Positions 52,292 to 60,586 of a stretch of DNA of 64,000 bases are shown here, piece by piece. The translations under genes and the position numbers were made by a program. Below the pieces are notes generated by a model, which saw only the letters and a program-made list of their open reading frames with translations, did no database searches and was not told where the DNA came from. Origin of the DNA: VRUE01 sp963812335 (GTDB taxonomy: Bacteria > Actinomycetota > Thermoleophilia > Solirubrobacterales > 70-9); the NCBI GenBank assembly GCA_963812335.1, contig CAWEUU010000004.1, positions 496,001 to 560,000 on the forward strand. The letters are read 5' to 3'. Every line of letters begins with the position of its first letter. The stretch's first letter is position 1.

Positions 52292-53313
52292 CAGCCGTAG
52301 ACCGACTCGCAGTAGCGCGAGAGCTCACGCGCGGCGCCGCGCACCGAGGCGATCGCGGTCGCATAGTCCATCCGCAGCGGCCCGACCACGCCGACCGAGC
52401 CGAGGTTGCGATGGCCCAGCCCGTAGTTGGCGCCGACGACGCTGACCGAACGCAACTCCGGCTGCGGGTTCTCGCCGCCGATCCAGACGAACACCGAGCG
52501 CTCATCGAGCGCCGAGCGCAGCATGCCGAGCATGCCGGCGCGCCGCTCCAGCGCGGTCATCAGCCGGTCTGCGCGCGGCAGGTCGGCGACGTGGGTCTCG
52601 GAGAGCAGCCGCGAGGCCCCGTCCATATAGAGGCCCTCGCCGCTCTCGCCCTCGAGCTCGGTGAAGGCCGGCGCCAGGGTGGCGAGGAAGCGCGACTCGA
52701 GCTGGTCCAGCTCCGGGTCGGCGAGCCGGTTGGCGATCATCCGCGCGCCGACGCCCATCCCTGCAAGCGACTCGTTCAGGTAGCTGGACGCCCACTCGAC
52801 CAGGCCCGGATCGACCGCGGTGTCGAAGTCGAAGACACGCTTGGCGACACTGCCGTTGGAGGCGATCGCGATCGCCATCACCTTGGTCGGCTGTAGGCGC
52901 AGGACCTCGACCCGGTGGATCGTCGCCGTATCGGGGGCCGGCGCCGTGGCGAGCGCCATCAGGTCGGTGACCTGAGCCAGCGCGGCGGTCGTCTCCCGCA
53001 TCGCCGCGTCGATCTCACGACGCAGTCGCGAAAGCTCCAGCCCGACGCCGGCGGACGGCTGCGGCGCCCCGGGTGCCATCAACAGGTCGACGTAGCAGCG
53101 GTAGCCGCTGTCGGTCGGCACCCGGCCCGCCGACGTATGCGGATGCGTCAGGTACCCGGCCGCCTCGAGCGCCGAAAGCTCCGCCCGCACCGTGGAAGGC
53201 CCCCACTCCACCTCTGTCCTCTCGGCAATCGGCTTGGAGGCCACGGGCTTACCCGACGCCAGATGGGCATCGACCACCAGTCGCAAGATTAATTCTTGTC
53301 GCTCAGAGAGCAC
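52291..53313 (-). CDS. hrcA: heat-inducible transcription repressor HrcA
   Basis: 340 aa. N-terminal winged helix: RQELILRLVVDAHLASGKPV, SKPIAERTEVEWGPSTVRAE, LEAAGYLTHPHTSAGRVPTD; C-terminal GAF-like domain ending NYGLGHRNLGSVGVVGPLRM. GTG at 53313 is chosen since a TACACT box ends 6 nt before it, while the earlier TTG abuts the box. HrcA normally binds CIRCE; no CIRCE is seen upstream. Confidence 0.95.
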   Translation of the reverse strand: MLSERQELILRLVVDAHLASGKPVASKPIAERTEVEWGPSTVRAELSALEAAGYLTHPHTSAGRVPTDSGYRCYVDLLMAPGAPQPSAGVGLELSRLRREIDAAMRETTAALAQVTDLMALATAPAPDTATIHRVEVLRLQPTKVMAIAIASNGSVAKRVFDFDTAVDPGLVEWASSYLNESLAGMGVGARMIANRLADPELDQLESRFLATLAPAFTELEGESGEGLYMDGASRLLSETHVADLPRADRLMTALERRAGMLGMLRSALDERSVFVWIGGENPQPELRSVSVVGANYGLGHRNLGSVGVVGPLRMDYATAIASVRGAARELSRYCESVYG

Positions 53314-53319
53314 GTTCAA

Positions 53320-53325
53320 AGTGTA
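53320..53325 (-). promoter_or_regulatory. hrcA: -10 hexamer of hrcA, leaderless
   Basis: TACACT ends 6 nt before the GTG at 53313; element J lies directly upstream. Confidence 0.55.
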
Positions 53326-53334
53326 GAAGCGACG

Positions 53335-53433
53335 CCGGGTGACCCTCCCCGCGGCCTGTACTTTTTGCGCGGCGAGGCCCGCGGACGACCAGCCCGTGTC
53401 CTCGCAAAAAGTTGAGCGGGGAGGGTTGCCCGG
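53335..53433. repeat. palindromic element J
   Basis: Arms GGGTGACCCTCCCCGC (53337-53352) and its near-complement at 53416-53431 (two transition differences). The loop has an inner ACTTTTTGCG / CGCAAAAAGT pair, like elements H and I. It lies between hrcA and the 3' end of hadB. Confidence 0.78.
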
Positions 53434-53438
53434 TGGCG

Positions 53439-53831
53439 CTAAAGCGCCACCTCGGCCTCGGCGTTGCGGATCGTCTGATTCTCGCCCTGCGCGGCGACGA
53501 CGTCGATCGTCGCCCTTCCGTCGCCGGCCTCCTTGACCTCGCCGCTGACGACGATCTCGGTCTCCGGCGCGCCCATGCCGCGGAACTGCACCGAGAGCCG
53601 CTTCAGCGAGCCCGGATCGCCGCCGGCCGCATCGGTGGCGGCGCGGGCGACCAAGCCCATCATGTAGAGGCCGTGCAGGATCGTGTTCGGCAGCCCGACC
53701 GCCTTGGCGAACTCGGGGTCGATGTGGATCGGGTTGAAGTCGCCCGAGGCACCCGCGTAGCGGTGCGGCAGGTACTTGTCGGGGGTCACGCGCAGCTCCG
53801 CGATCTGCTCCCCGGGTTGCAGCTCGGCCAT
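53439..53831 (-). CDS. MaoC-like hotdog dehydratase, HadB type
   Basis: 130 aa. RYAGASGDFNPIHIDPEFAK near 28 carries the catalytic Asp and His of (R)-specific hydratases/dehydratases; LHGLYMMGLVARAATDA near 53 follows. Begins one base after the HadA-like stop. Together they resemble the actinobacterial (3R)-hydroxyacyl-ACP dehydratase heterodimers of fatty acid synthase II, HadB being the catalytic subunit. Confidence 0.88.
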   Translation of the reverse strand: MAELQPGEQIAELRVTPDKYLPHRYAGASGDFNPIHIDPEFAKAVGLPNTILHGLYMMGLVARAATDAAGGDPGSLKRLSVQFRGMGAPETEIVVSGEVKEAGDGRATIDVVAAQGENQTIRNAEAEVAL

Positions 53832-53832
53832 C

Positions 53833-54273
53833 TCAGACCCCCCTGACGATGTTGGTCCAGGTCCCGCGCACTACCTCAGCGCCGTCCTGGTTGATCGAGA
53901 CGGTCTCGAAGACGTAGAAGCCCTTGCCGTCTTTCTCAAAGATCTGCAGGCACTTGGAGGTGGTCGTGATCTCGTCGCCGGAGCAGGCCGGCTCGCCCCA
54001 GGCGAACTCCTGGCCACCGTGCACCATCGCGGCGAAGTTCATCCCGACCTCGGGGTCGAACATCGCCGGACCGAGCGCCGGGGCGCTGTAGACGACGCAG
54101 AACATCGGCGGCGCGACCACGTCGCGGTAGCCGGCCGCGGTGGCGGCCCCCCGGTCGAAGTGGACCGGGTTGTCGAGCCCGATCACCCGCGCGTACTCGC
54201 CGATCTTCTCCTTGCCCACCTCATACGTCGTGGCGGGCCACTCCTTGCCGATTGCTTCAGTTTTGATCGCCAT
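53833..54273 (-). CDS. FAS1-like/MaoC dehydratase subunit, HadA type
   Basis: 146 aa. EVGKEKIGEYARVIGLDNPV near 18, RDVVAPPMFCVVYSAP near 49, and HGGQEFAWGEPACSGDEITT near 84. It lacks the catalytic Asp-His pair, as expected for the substrate-binding HadA subunit. Partner of the next gene. A TACACT box ends 8 nt before ATG. Confidence 0.88.
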   Translation of the reverse strand: MAIKTEAIGKEWPATTYEVGKEKIGEYARVIGLDNPVHFDRGAATAAGYRDVVAPPMFCVVYSAPALGPAMFDPEVGMNFAAMVHGGQEFAWGEPACSGDEITTTSKCLQIFEKDGKGFYVFETVSINQDGAEVVRGTWTNIVRGV

Positions 54274-54281
54274 GGCGCGGC

Positions 54282-54287
54282 AGTGTA
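54282..54287 (-). promoter_or_regulatory. -10 hexamer of the hadA-like gene, leaderless
   Basis: TACACT ends 8 nt before the ATG at 54273. Confidence 0.45.
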
Positions 54288-54315
54288 TTGGCCAGGCGGC
54301 CAGTCGGGCGCGTGC

Positions 54316-56109
54316 CTACTCGTCGATTTGGAGCACGGCCAGGAACGCCTCCTGCGGGACCTCGACCCGGCCGACCTGCTTCATCCGCTTCTTGCCCGCT
54401 TTCTGCTTCTTCAGGAGCTTGTTCTTGCGGGTCACGTCACCGCCGTAGAGCTTCGCGGTGACGTCCTTGCGCACGGCCTTGACGGTCTCGCGGGCAAGGA
54501 TGTTGGAGCCGATCGCAGCCTGCACCGGCACGTCAAACTGCTGGCGCGGGATCGTCTTGCGCAACCGCCCGACCAGGCGCTTGCCCTGCTCATAGGAGAA
54601 ATCGCGGTGGACGATGATCGAGAGCGCGTCGACCTTGTCGCCGGCGAGCAGGATGTCGACCTTGACCAGGTCGGAGGGCCGGTTGCCGGTCGGCTCGTAG
54701 TCGAGCGAGGCGTAGCCGCGGGTCGAGGACTTGAGCAGGTCGAAGAAGTCGAGCACGATCTCGGCCAGCGGCATGTCGTAGCGGATCTGCACCCGTTGCG
54801 GGCTGAGGTAATGCATGTCGATATGGGTGCCGCGGCGCTCCTGGCAGAGCTCCATCACCGCGCCAACCTGTTCGGACGGGGCGATGATCGTGGCCCGGAT
54901 GTAGGGCTCTTCGACCGTTTCGATCGTGCCCGGGTCGGGCAGCTCGGTGGGACTGCGAACCTCCTTCGACTCCCCGTTGGTCAGATGGACCTCGTAGCGC
55001 ACGTTCGGGGTGGTCGAAAGCAGGTCGAGGTCGTACTCGCGCTCCAGTCGCTCGCGCACGATCTCCATGTGAAGCAGCCCGAGGAAGCCGCAGCGAAAGC
55101 CGAAGCCGAGCGCCTCCGAGGTCTCCGGTTCCCAGGAGAGCGCGGCGTCGTTGAGGGCAAGCTTGTCGAGCGCGTCGCGCAGGTCTTCGAAGCGATCGGT
55201 TTCGATCGGGAAGAGGCCGCAGAAGACCATCGGCCTCACCTCGCGGTAACCCTCGAGCGGCTTCTCGGCCGGTCGCTCCAGCGCCGTCAACGTGTCGCCG
55301 ACGCGCAGCTTGGCGACGTCCTTGATGCCGGTGATCAGATAGCCGACATCACCGGCGTCCATGCGCTGCACGCCGGTCATCGCCGGGCGGAAGAAGCCGA
55401 TGTCGTCGATGTCGGCTTCGGTGCCGTTCTGCATCGCGAGGATCCGCTCGCCCTTGCGGAAGGCGCCGTCGACCATCCGCACGTAGGCGATCACGCCGCG
55501 GTACTGGTCGAACTCGGAATCGAAGATCAGCGCCCTGGTCGGCGCCTCGGGCTTCCCCGTGGGCGCCGGCACGCGAGCGACGATCGCCTCCAGAACCTCG
55601 GCCACGCCCGCGCCGGTCTTGGCCGAGATCTGTAGCGCTTCGGAGGGATCGCCACCGAGCAGGTCGGCGATCTCGGCCGCTACCCGCTCCGGTTCGGCAC
55701 CCGGCAGGTCGACCTTGTTGATCACCGGAATCAGCTCCAACCCGTTCTCGATCGCCAGGTAGGTGTTGGCCACCGTCTGCGCCTCGACCCCTTGCGCCGC
55801 GTCGACGACCAGCAGAGCGCCCTCGCAGGCGGCGAGGCTGCGCGAGACCTCGTAGGAAAAGTCGACGTGGCCGGGGGTATCGATCAGGTGCAGGTGGTAG
55901 GCCTGTCCGTCGGCGGCCCTGTACTCGACCCGCACTGCCTGGGCCTTGATCGTGATCCCACGCTCGCGCTCGAGGTCCATCGAGTCGAGCATCTGCGCCT
56001 GCATTTTCTTCGGGTCGATCGAACCGGTCAGCTCGAGGATCCGGTCGGCCAGGGTCGACTTGCCGTGGTCGATGTGGGCGATGATGCTGAAGTTGCGGAT
56101 GTGGTCCAT
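54316..56109 (-). CDS. lepA: elongation factor 4 (LepA)
   Basis: Ribosome back-translocase/biogenesis GTPase. 597 aa from ATG 56109. G1 SIIAHIDHGKSTLADRILE at the start, G3 DTPGHVDFSYEVSRSLAA near 80, G4 INKVDLPGAEP near 133, and the C-terminal LepA domain RMKQVGRVEVPQEAFLAVL. Upstream in-frame codons overlap element H and are unlikely to be translated. Confidence 0.97.
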   Translation of the reverse strand: MDHIRNFSIIAHIDHGKSTLADRILELTGSIDPKKMQAQMLDSMDLERERGITIKAQAVRVEYRAADGQAYHLHLIDTPGHVDFSYEVSRSLAACEGALLVVDAAQGVEAQTVANTYLAIENGLELIPVINKVDLPGAEPERVAAEIADLLGGDPSEALQISAKTGAGVAEVLEAIVARVPAPTGKPEAPTRALIFDSEFDQYRGVIAYVRMVDGAFRKGERILAMQNGTEADIDDIGFFRPAMTGVQRMDAGDVGYLITGIKDVAKLRVGDTLTALERPAEKPLEGYREVRPMVFCGLFPIETDRFEDLRDALDKLALNDAALSWEPETSEALGFGFRCGFLGLLHMEIVRERLEREYDLDLLSTTPNVRYEVHLTNGESKEVRSPTELPDPGTIETVEEPYIRATIIAPSEQVGAVMELCQERRGTHIDMHYLSPQRVQIRYDMPLAEIVLDFFDLLKSSTRGYASLDYEPTGNRPSDLVKVDILLAGDKVDALSIIVHRDFSYEQGKRLVGRLRKTIPRQQFDVPVQAAIGSNILARETVKAVRKDVTAKLYGGDVTRKNKLLKKQKAGKKRMKQVGRVEVPQEAFLAVLQIDE

Positions 56110-56144
56110 CGGGCTGCGGAGTATGGCGAGTGCGCGGCGTATGG

Positions 56145-56263
56145 GCAGGGGTCGGGGGTGTCCCAGCCCGTGCTGGGTTTTTCGCCTTGTGGCTTGCGGC
56201 TCTCGGCAACCGCATAGTGCGAAAAACGGACGCCGCTCGCGCTGGGACACCCCCGACCCCTGC
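56145..56263. repeat. palindromic element H
   Basis: Perfect 23-nt arms (56145-56167 and 56241-56263; GCAGGGGTCGGGGGTGTCCC). The loop, read on the minus strand, has CGGCGTCC, TTTTTCGC and AGGCGAAAAACCCAG, shared with element I. It occupies most of the gap between lepA and the membrane-protein gene. Confidence 0.85.
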
Positions 56264-56351
56264 TGCTCGAAGCGCCGGACTCCTCCTGGCCCGCCGCTCC
56301 AGAACCGCCTGGTCCCTTCTTCCCGCTATGCGGCAATAAAGCGCCAATCAG

Positions 56352-58466
56352 TCAATGGCAGTCCGATGGATCCAGGGGGGCGGTGAGCTTGTAGATGACG
56401 GTGGGGGGCTTGCGTAGGAAAACCTCCGCACCGGGGCCTTCGGTCCATTTGGCCGTCTCGGGGAACGGAGGCTTGGCTGGTTCGGTGCGGTCGCGGGTGG
56501 TTATTGCGTAGTCGTAGTTGCCCTCCTTGAGCAGTTCTCGCCAGCGGCGGCAGGTCGTCGGTGGGGTGAAGCCGCCGTGCGGGCGGTGTTCCCCGATGAA
56601 ATGGACCTCGTTGGAGAGGTCGGTGCCGAAGAGGGGGTACTGGCGCGTGCTGGTGGTCGCTATCCGGGCGCCTGAGAGGGGCGCGGCCCATTTGAACGCA
56701 GCATTGAGGCCTGGGGCGGCGAAGCTTGGATCCCCGTAGCGGTTTTGTAGGTAGTGGCGTTGGACTGGGTAGCCGATCAATATCGCCGCCAACACGGCCG
56801 CCGGGGCCAGAATCCCAACGAAACCGCGCTTGGGGTTGATAAGCGTGTCAAATCGCAGACTCGCCGAGTCGATGCGGCGGATTCGCTCGCTGAGTGGAGA
56901 GATCAGCGGCAACAGCGAGAGGCCGAGGACCAAGGCGGGCGCCAGGTAGCGGAGGCCGGACTCGAAACCGCGGGGCATTCCGTCGGGGCCCGAGGCAGAG
57001 GTGGGCGCCACGAGCCAGGCAAATGCCGCTGCGAGGCCGACGAGGCCAACCAGACGCAACACCCGACCGCGATCGAGGTTTGGGTCGTCATCCGGCTCAA
57101 AGCTCGACCGCTCGGCGGGCGGATGAGGTGGGGCTGTGAGACAGAGGAGCAGTCCGGCCAATGCCGCTGCTCCGAGCGCCGGCCAGAGGATCGTGAGGCC
57201 GTCGTGGAGGCCGGGCAAAAACCAGTCGGACCAGACGCTCCCGTCAGTGAGGTAGCCGAGCGCGCTGTGGCCGTCGCGGCCGCCTAGGGGCTGGTCGGGT
57301 GCCGGCAGCGAGACCGGGCCGATCGAGTCGAACCAGGGCAGAGGGTTGCCGCTGTGGACCAGGTTGCGCAGGTACCAGTAGCCGCATCCGGCGAGGGCGG
57401 CGCCCAAGGCTGTGAACGAGGTGCGCCAGCGGCGGCCGGATGGGACGACAAAAGCCAACCCAAGGACGAGAACCGCCGCAGGTGGGAGGAAGTTGAGCTT
57501 CGTCCCCGCGGCGAGCCCGGCGGCAAGGCCGATGACGACGACCGCCCCCTCCACCCCGCCTTTTCCGGCTGCCCAGGCATTGAGGGCGATCGCGACAGCA
57601 GCCAACAGGAAGAAGATCCCGACGATGTCGTTGCGGGCCTCTCCAGCTTGATCCGAGAGAACAGGCAAGCTCAGCGCTACCGCACCCAGCGCCAGCGACC
57701 ACGGCGCCACCTTGTACGGCCGCCCGATACACCAGCAGGCAACCAGACAGCCGACGAACCAACCGATGTTCAGCAGCGGCGACAGCAGGTCCCGCCCGAA
57801 CGCCAGCATTCCGCCAGCGTGGAACAGTTCCGCGTTGGCTGGGTAAAACCAGGCCAGAAATTGCGGCGCAATGAAGTGCAGGTCCCACGTGCTCCCACTC
57901 TGGGAGAACCCCGCGGCGAACGGCCCGTGGTACCAGGTCGAATCGAACCCGGTCATCCCCGTAGTCAGCTTCGGCTTCACATCGAGACCGAACCTCACAA
58001 GCGCTGCCCCAGCCACGGCCAGCGCCACCACGGTCACCACCGATGGGTGACCCAAACTCGTCCCGGAACCATGGCCGCGCGAAGGGAGACGGGGGTGCCC
58101 GTCCGGCGCAGCGGCGTCCACTTTTTCGCCCCGACCGCGACCTCGGACGGCCCCCCAGCGACGAGGCGAAAAACCCAGAAAGCCGGAGGGGTACCCCCGT
58201 CCCCCCGCAACCACAAGCCAAAGTCCCAAGCCGACCAGCGCAACGCTGACGAGATACGGCACCGGCTTGAACAGGCCGAAGCTGCCAAGAAGCTCAGCTA
58301 CCAAGATCAGCAATGCGAGCGCGATCACAGCGGTCGCCAGATGCGCTGGGGCGCCCGTGAACGATGGAAGCAGGCGAGCGCGTACGGCGGATGCGCCCAG
58401 CGTGGCGATGCCCGTGAGTAGGGCGATCTCCGCGACGCCGAGCAGGTAGCGAGCCAGATCGAGCAT
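56352..58466 (-). CDS. large polytopic membrane protein, GT-C glycosyltransferase-like
   Basis: 704 aa, about a dozen TM helices and a soluble C-terminal region. The acidic motif GMTGFDSTWYHGPFAAG near 170 in the first large loop and the KLNFLPPAAVLVLGLAFVVP helix resemble GT-C enzymes that use polyprenyl-phosphate sugars, but no family can be named firmly. Residues about 88-130 (GRGYPSGFLGFSPRRWGAVR...) are translated palindromic element I, in frame in a loop after the third helix. Start ATG 58466. Confidence 0.75.
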   Translation of the reverse strand: MLDLARYLLGVAEIALLTGIATLGASAVRARLLPSFTGAPAHLATAVIALALLILVAELLGSFGLFKPVPYLVSVALVGLGLWLVVAGGRGYPSGFLGFSPRRWGAVRGRGRGEKVDAAAPDGHPRLPSRGHGSGTSLGHPSVVTVVALAVAGAALVRFGLDVKPKLTTGMTGFDSTWYHGPFAAGFSQSGSTWDLHFIAPQFLAWFYPANAELFHAGGMLAFGRDLLSPLLNIGWFVGCLVACWCIGRPYKVAPWSLALGAVALSLPVLSDQAGEARNDIVGIFFLLAAVAIALNAWAAGKGGVEGAVVVIGLAAGLAAGTKLNFLPPAAVLVLGLAFVVPSGRRWRTSFTALGAALAGCGYWYLRNLVHSGNPLPWFDSIGPVSLPAPDQPLGGRDGHSALGYLTDGSVWSDWFLPGLHDGLTILWPALGAAALAGLLLCLTAPPHPPAERSSFEPDDDPNLDRGRVLRLVGLVGLAAAFAWLVAPTSASGPDGMPRGFESGLRYLAPALVLGLSLLPLISPLSERIRRIDSASLRFDTLINPKRGFVGILAPAAVLAAILIGYPVQRHYLQNRYGDPSFAAPGLNAAFKWAAPLSGARIATTSTRQYPLFGTDLSNEVHFIGEHRPHGGFTPPTTCRRWRELLKEGNYDYAITTRDRTEPAKPPFPETAKWTEGPGAEVFLRKPPTVIYKLTAPLDPSDCH
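58084..58205. repeat. palindromic element I inside the membrane-protein gene
   Basis: 24-nt arms (58084-58107 and 58182-58205; GGGAGACGGGGGTGCCCGTC) with three mismatches. The loop has CGGCGTCC, TTTTTCGC and AGGCGAAAAACCCAG in common with element H. It is read through in frame. Confidence 0.85.
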
Positions 58467-58538
58467 CAGATGGTTGACTCCACGGTCGCGTGCGACTGTG
58501 GGCGCGCGTGGCCAAGCAGATCAAGGACGCCGGGTGCA

Positions 58539-58559
58539 GCCTTTGCTGGTTGCAAAGGC
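58539..58559. terminator. 8-bp hairpin after murJ
   Basis: GCCTTTGC-TGGTT-GCAAAGGC in the 164-bp gap between murJ and the membrane-protein gene. No T-tract follows; possible weak terminator. Nothing else is seen in this gap. Confidence 0.35.
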
Positions 58560-58630
58560 AAACCCGAAGACGCTGAGATGCGCAGTGCCACGTGCGTCAT
58601 CCAGGCGTGCGGGGTCGTGGAGTCATCCAT

Positions 58631-60229
58631 CTAGCTGCGGCGGACGAGCCGCATCACCTGGTCGAGCTCTTCGACCCGCAGGAGCCTTGCGACGCCGACG
58701 TAGGCGAGCCCGCCGACCCCGAGGCCGGCGCCGAGCGATACCACCTGGCCGAGCAGGCCGCGGCCGAGCGCGTTGTCAAGCACGTCCCAGATGCCGAAGC
58801 TGACGGCGGCCAGCGCGGCGGCGGCGATTGAGATCCGAATCGCGGCGTCGAGCAGGCGGCCCAGCTCCAGCCCGCCGAGCAGGCGGCGCAGGACGATCCC
58901 CTGGGCGATGACGCTGCCGATCGTCGCGATCGCGGTCGCCGCGACGATGCCGCCGACGCCGAGGTGGTAGAGGCCGAGCGCCGCAAGGGCGGTGACGGCG
59001 AGGTTGCCAGCAGCGATCGAGGTCGGGATCCAGGGCCGCTGCAGGCCGAAGAAGGTCCGCGTGAGCAGCAGGAAGAGGCCGTTGGCGGGGAGCGAGAAGG
59101 CGAACCAGAAGAGCGCCGTGGCAACCAGGGTCGTCTGCTCGGGCGTGAACTCACCGCGCTGGTAGACGAGCCGGATCATCGGCTCGGAGAGAACGAGGAT
59201 CGCCGCCGCGGCGGGCAGCAGGACGAACAGGATCTGTCGCATTCCGTTGGCCATCGTCGCCCGCAGGTTGTCGTGCTCGCCGCGCGAGGCGAAGCGGGCC
59301 AGGGTCGGGAAGAGCACGGTCGCGATCGCCACCGAGAAGATCCCCTGCGGCAGCTGGTAGATGCGGAACGCCTTGTCGATCGCGGCCGGCGCCTGATTGC
59401 TGACGAGGCTGCCGAAGAGGCTGTTGATCAGCAGGTTGAAGTTGATCAGCCCGAGGCTGATCGTCACCGGCAGCATCAGCAGCAGCACGCGGCGCACGTC
59501 GCGGTTGCGCCAGTCGAAGCTCCAGGCGAACTTGAACGGCGTGTTGCGTAGGTCGAAGACGACGATGCCGAGTTGCACCACGGTGCCCGCGAGGACGCCG
59601 ATTGCGTAGGCGTAGATCCGGTCCTGGCCTTCCAACGAGGGCACGATCGCGACCAGGCAGGCGATGATCGTCAGGTTCCAGAACAGCGGCGCGATCGCGA
59701 AGGCTCCGAAGCGGTCGTAGCTGTTGAGGATGCCGACGACGACGCCGCTCATCCCGAGCAGAACGAGGATCGGGAAAAGAACCTGGGAGAGGGTGACGGT
59801 GAGGTCGAGGATCGCCCCTTCGAAGCCGGGCGCGATGAGCGGCATGATCAGCGGCGCGGCGAGCACGAAAATCGCCGTGATCGCGCCGAGAACCCCCGTG
59901 ACCAGCAGCAGCATGGTCGAAGCCATGCGGAATGCCTCCCTGTAGTTCTTCTTCTCCAGCTGCTCGGTGAAGACCGGCACGAAGGCCGGTTGCAGCGCCG
60001 CATCGGCGAACAGCGCCCGAATCAGGTTGGGGACCTGGAAGGCGACCGTGAAGGCCGACATCGGCCCATTCACGCCGTAATAGCCGGCGGCGACTATCTC
60101 GCGCCCCAGCCCAGCCAGCCGCGAAGCGGCGGTCGCGATCGAGAAGAACGCCGTGGAGCGGGCGATCCGCCCGGGGCGGCGCTCGGTGGGTGGACGCTGA
60201 GTCTCGGTATAGTCCGGCGCCGCGCTCAT
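58631..60229 (-). CDS. murJ: lipid II flippase MurJ
   Basis: MATE-like flippase of the MOP superfamily. 532 aa, 14 TM helices. TAASRLAGLGREIVAAGYYG near 32, FQVPNLIRALFADAALQPAF near 62, and KAFRIYQLPQGIFSVAIATV near 300. Its ATG at 60229 shares CATG with the divergent rpsT start; ATG 60238, three codons upstream, is an alternative. GTGAGG precedes both. Confidence 0.95.
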   Translation of the reverse strand: MSAAPDYTETQRPPTERRPGRIARSTAFFSIATAASRLAGLGREIVAAGYYGVNGPMSAFTVAFQVPNLIRALFADAALQPAFVPVFTEQLEKKNYREAFRMASTMLLLVTGVLGAITAIFVLAAPLIMPLIAPGFEGAILDLTVTLSQVLFPILVLLGMSGVVVGILNSYDRFGAFAIAPLFWNLTIIACLVAIVPSLEGQDRIYAYAIGVLAGTVVQLGIVVFDLRNTPFKFAWSFDWRNRDVRRVLLLMLPVTISLGLINFNLLINSLFGSLVSNQAPAAIDKAFRIYQLPQGIFSVAIATVLFPTLARFASRGEHDNLRATMANGMRQILFVLLPAAAAILVLSEPMIRLVYQRGEFTPEQTTLVATALFWFAFSLPANGLFLLLTRTFFGLQRPWIPTSIAAGNLAVTALAALGLYHLGVGGIVAATAIATIGSVIAQGIVLRRLLGGLELGRLLDAAIRISIAAAALAAVSFGIWDVLDNALGRGLLGQVVSLGAGLGVGGLAYVGVARLLRVEELDQVMRLVRRS

Positions 60230-60488
60230 GGCCAACATTGCCTCACAGAAGAAGCGGATCCTACGCAGCGACCGCGAGAGAACCGAGAACCGGCTCCTGA
60301 CGAGCACGGTGAAGACCTACTTCCGCCGCTTGCAGAGCGCCGTCGAGGGCGGTGACGCGAGTGCGATCGAGCGTGAGCACAAGGCGCTCGTCTCACGCAT
60401 CGACAAGGCCGTGCAGAAGGGCGCCCTGCATCGCAATACCGCAGCCCGGAAGAAGTCCCAGGCCGCCCGTATTGCGCAAGGCTCTTAG
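60228..60488 (+). CDS. rpsT: 30S ribosomal protein S20
   Basis: 86 aa, helical 16S-binding protein. NIASQKKRILRSDRERTENR at the start and GALHRNTAARKKSQAARIAQ at the end are canonical. Start ATG at 60228 overlaps the divergent murJ start by two bases. A TATAGT box at 60208-60213 inside murJ would give a leader of about 7 nt. Its stop lies in one arm of an inverted repeat shared with holA. Confidence 0.96.
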   Translation: MANIASQKKRILRSDRERTENRLLTSTVKTYFRRLQSAVEGGDASAIEREHKALVSRIDKAVQKGALHRNTAARKKSQAARIAQGS

Positions 60489-60586
60489 GACGCGAACACC
60501 AGGCAGTTCTAGGACGACCGAGGGAGTGTGCTCTGCACATGACTGAGGGAGGACGCCGAAATGCGCCGGTTTGCAGCGTCCTAAGA
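60483..60586. terminator. long-range inverted repeat at the rpsT/holA convergent end
   Basis: TCTTAGGACGC (60483-60493) and GCGTCCTAAGA (60576-60586) are exact complements 82 nt apart. Each contains the TAG stop of one of the two converging genes. At 104 bp it has the size of the palindromic elements but a shorter stem. Confidence 0.5.
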
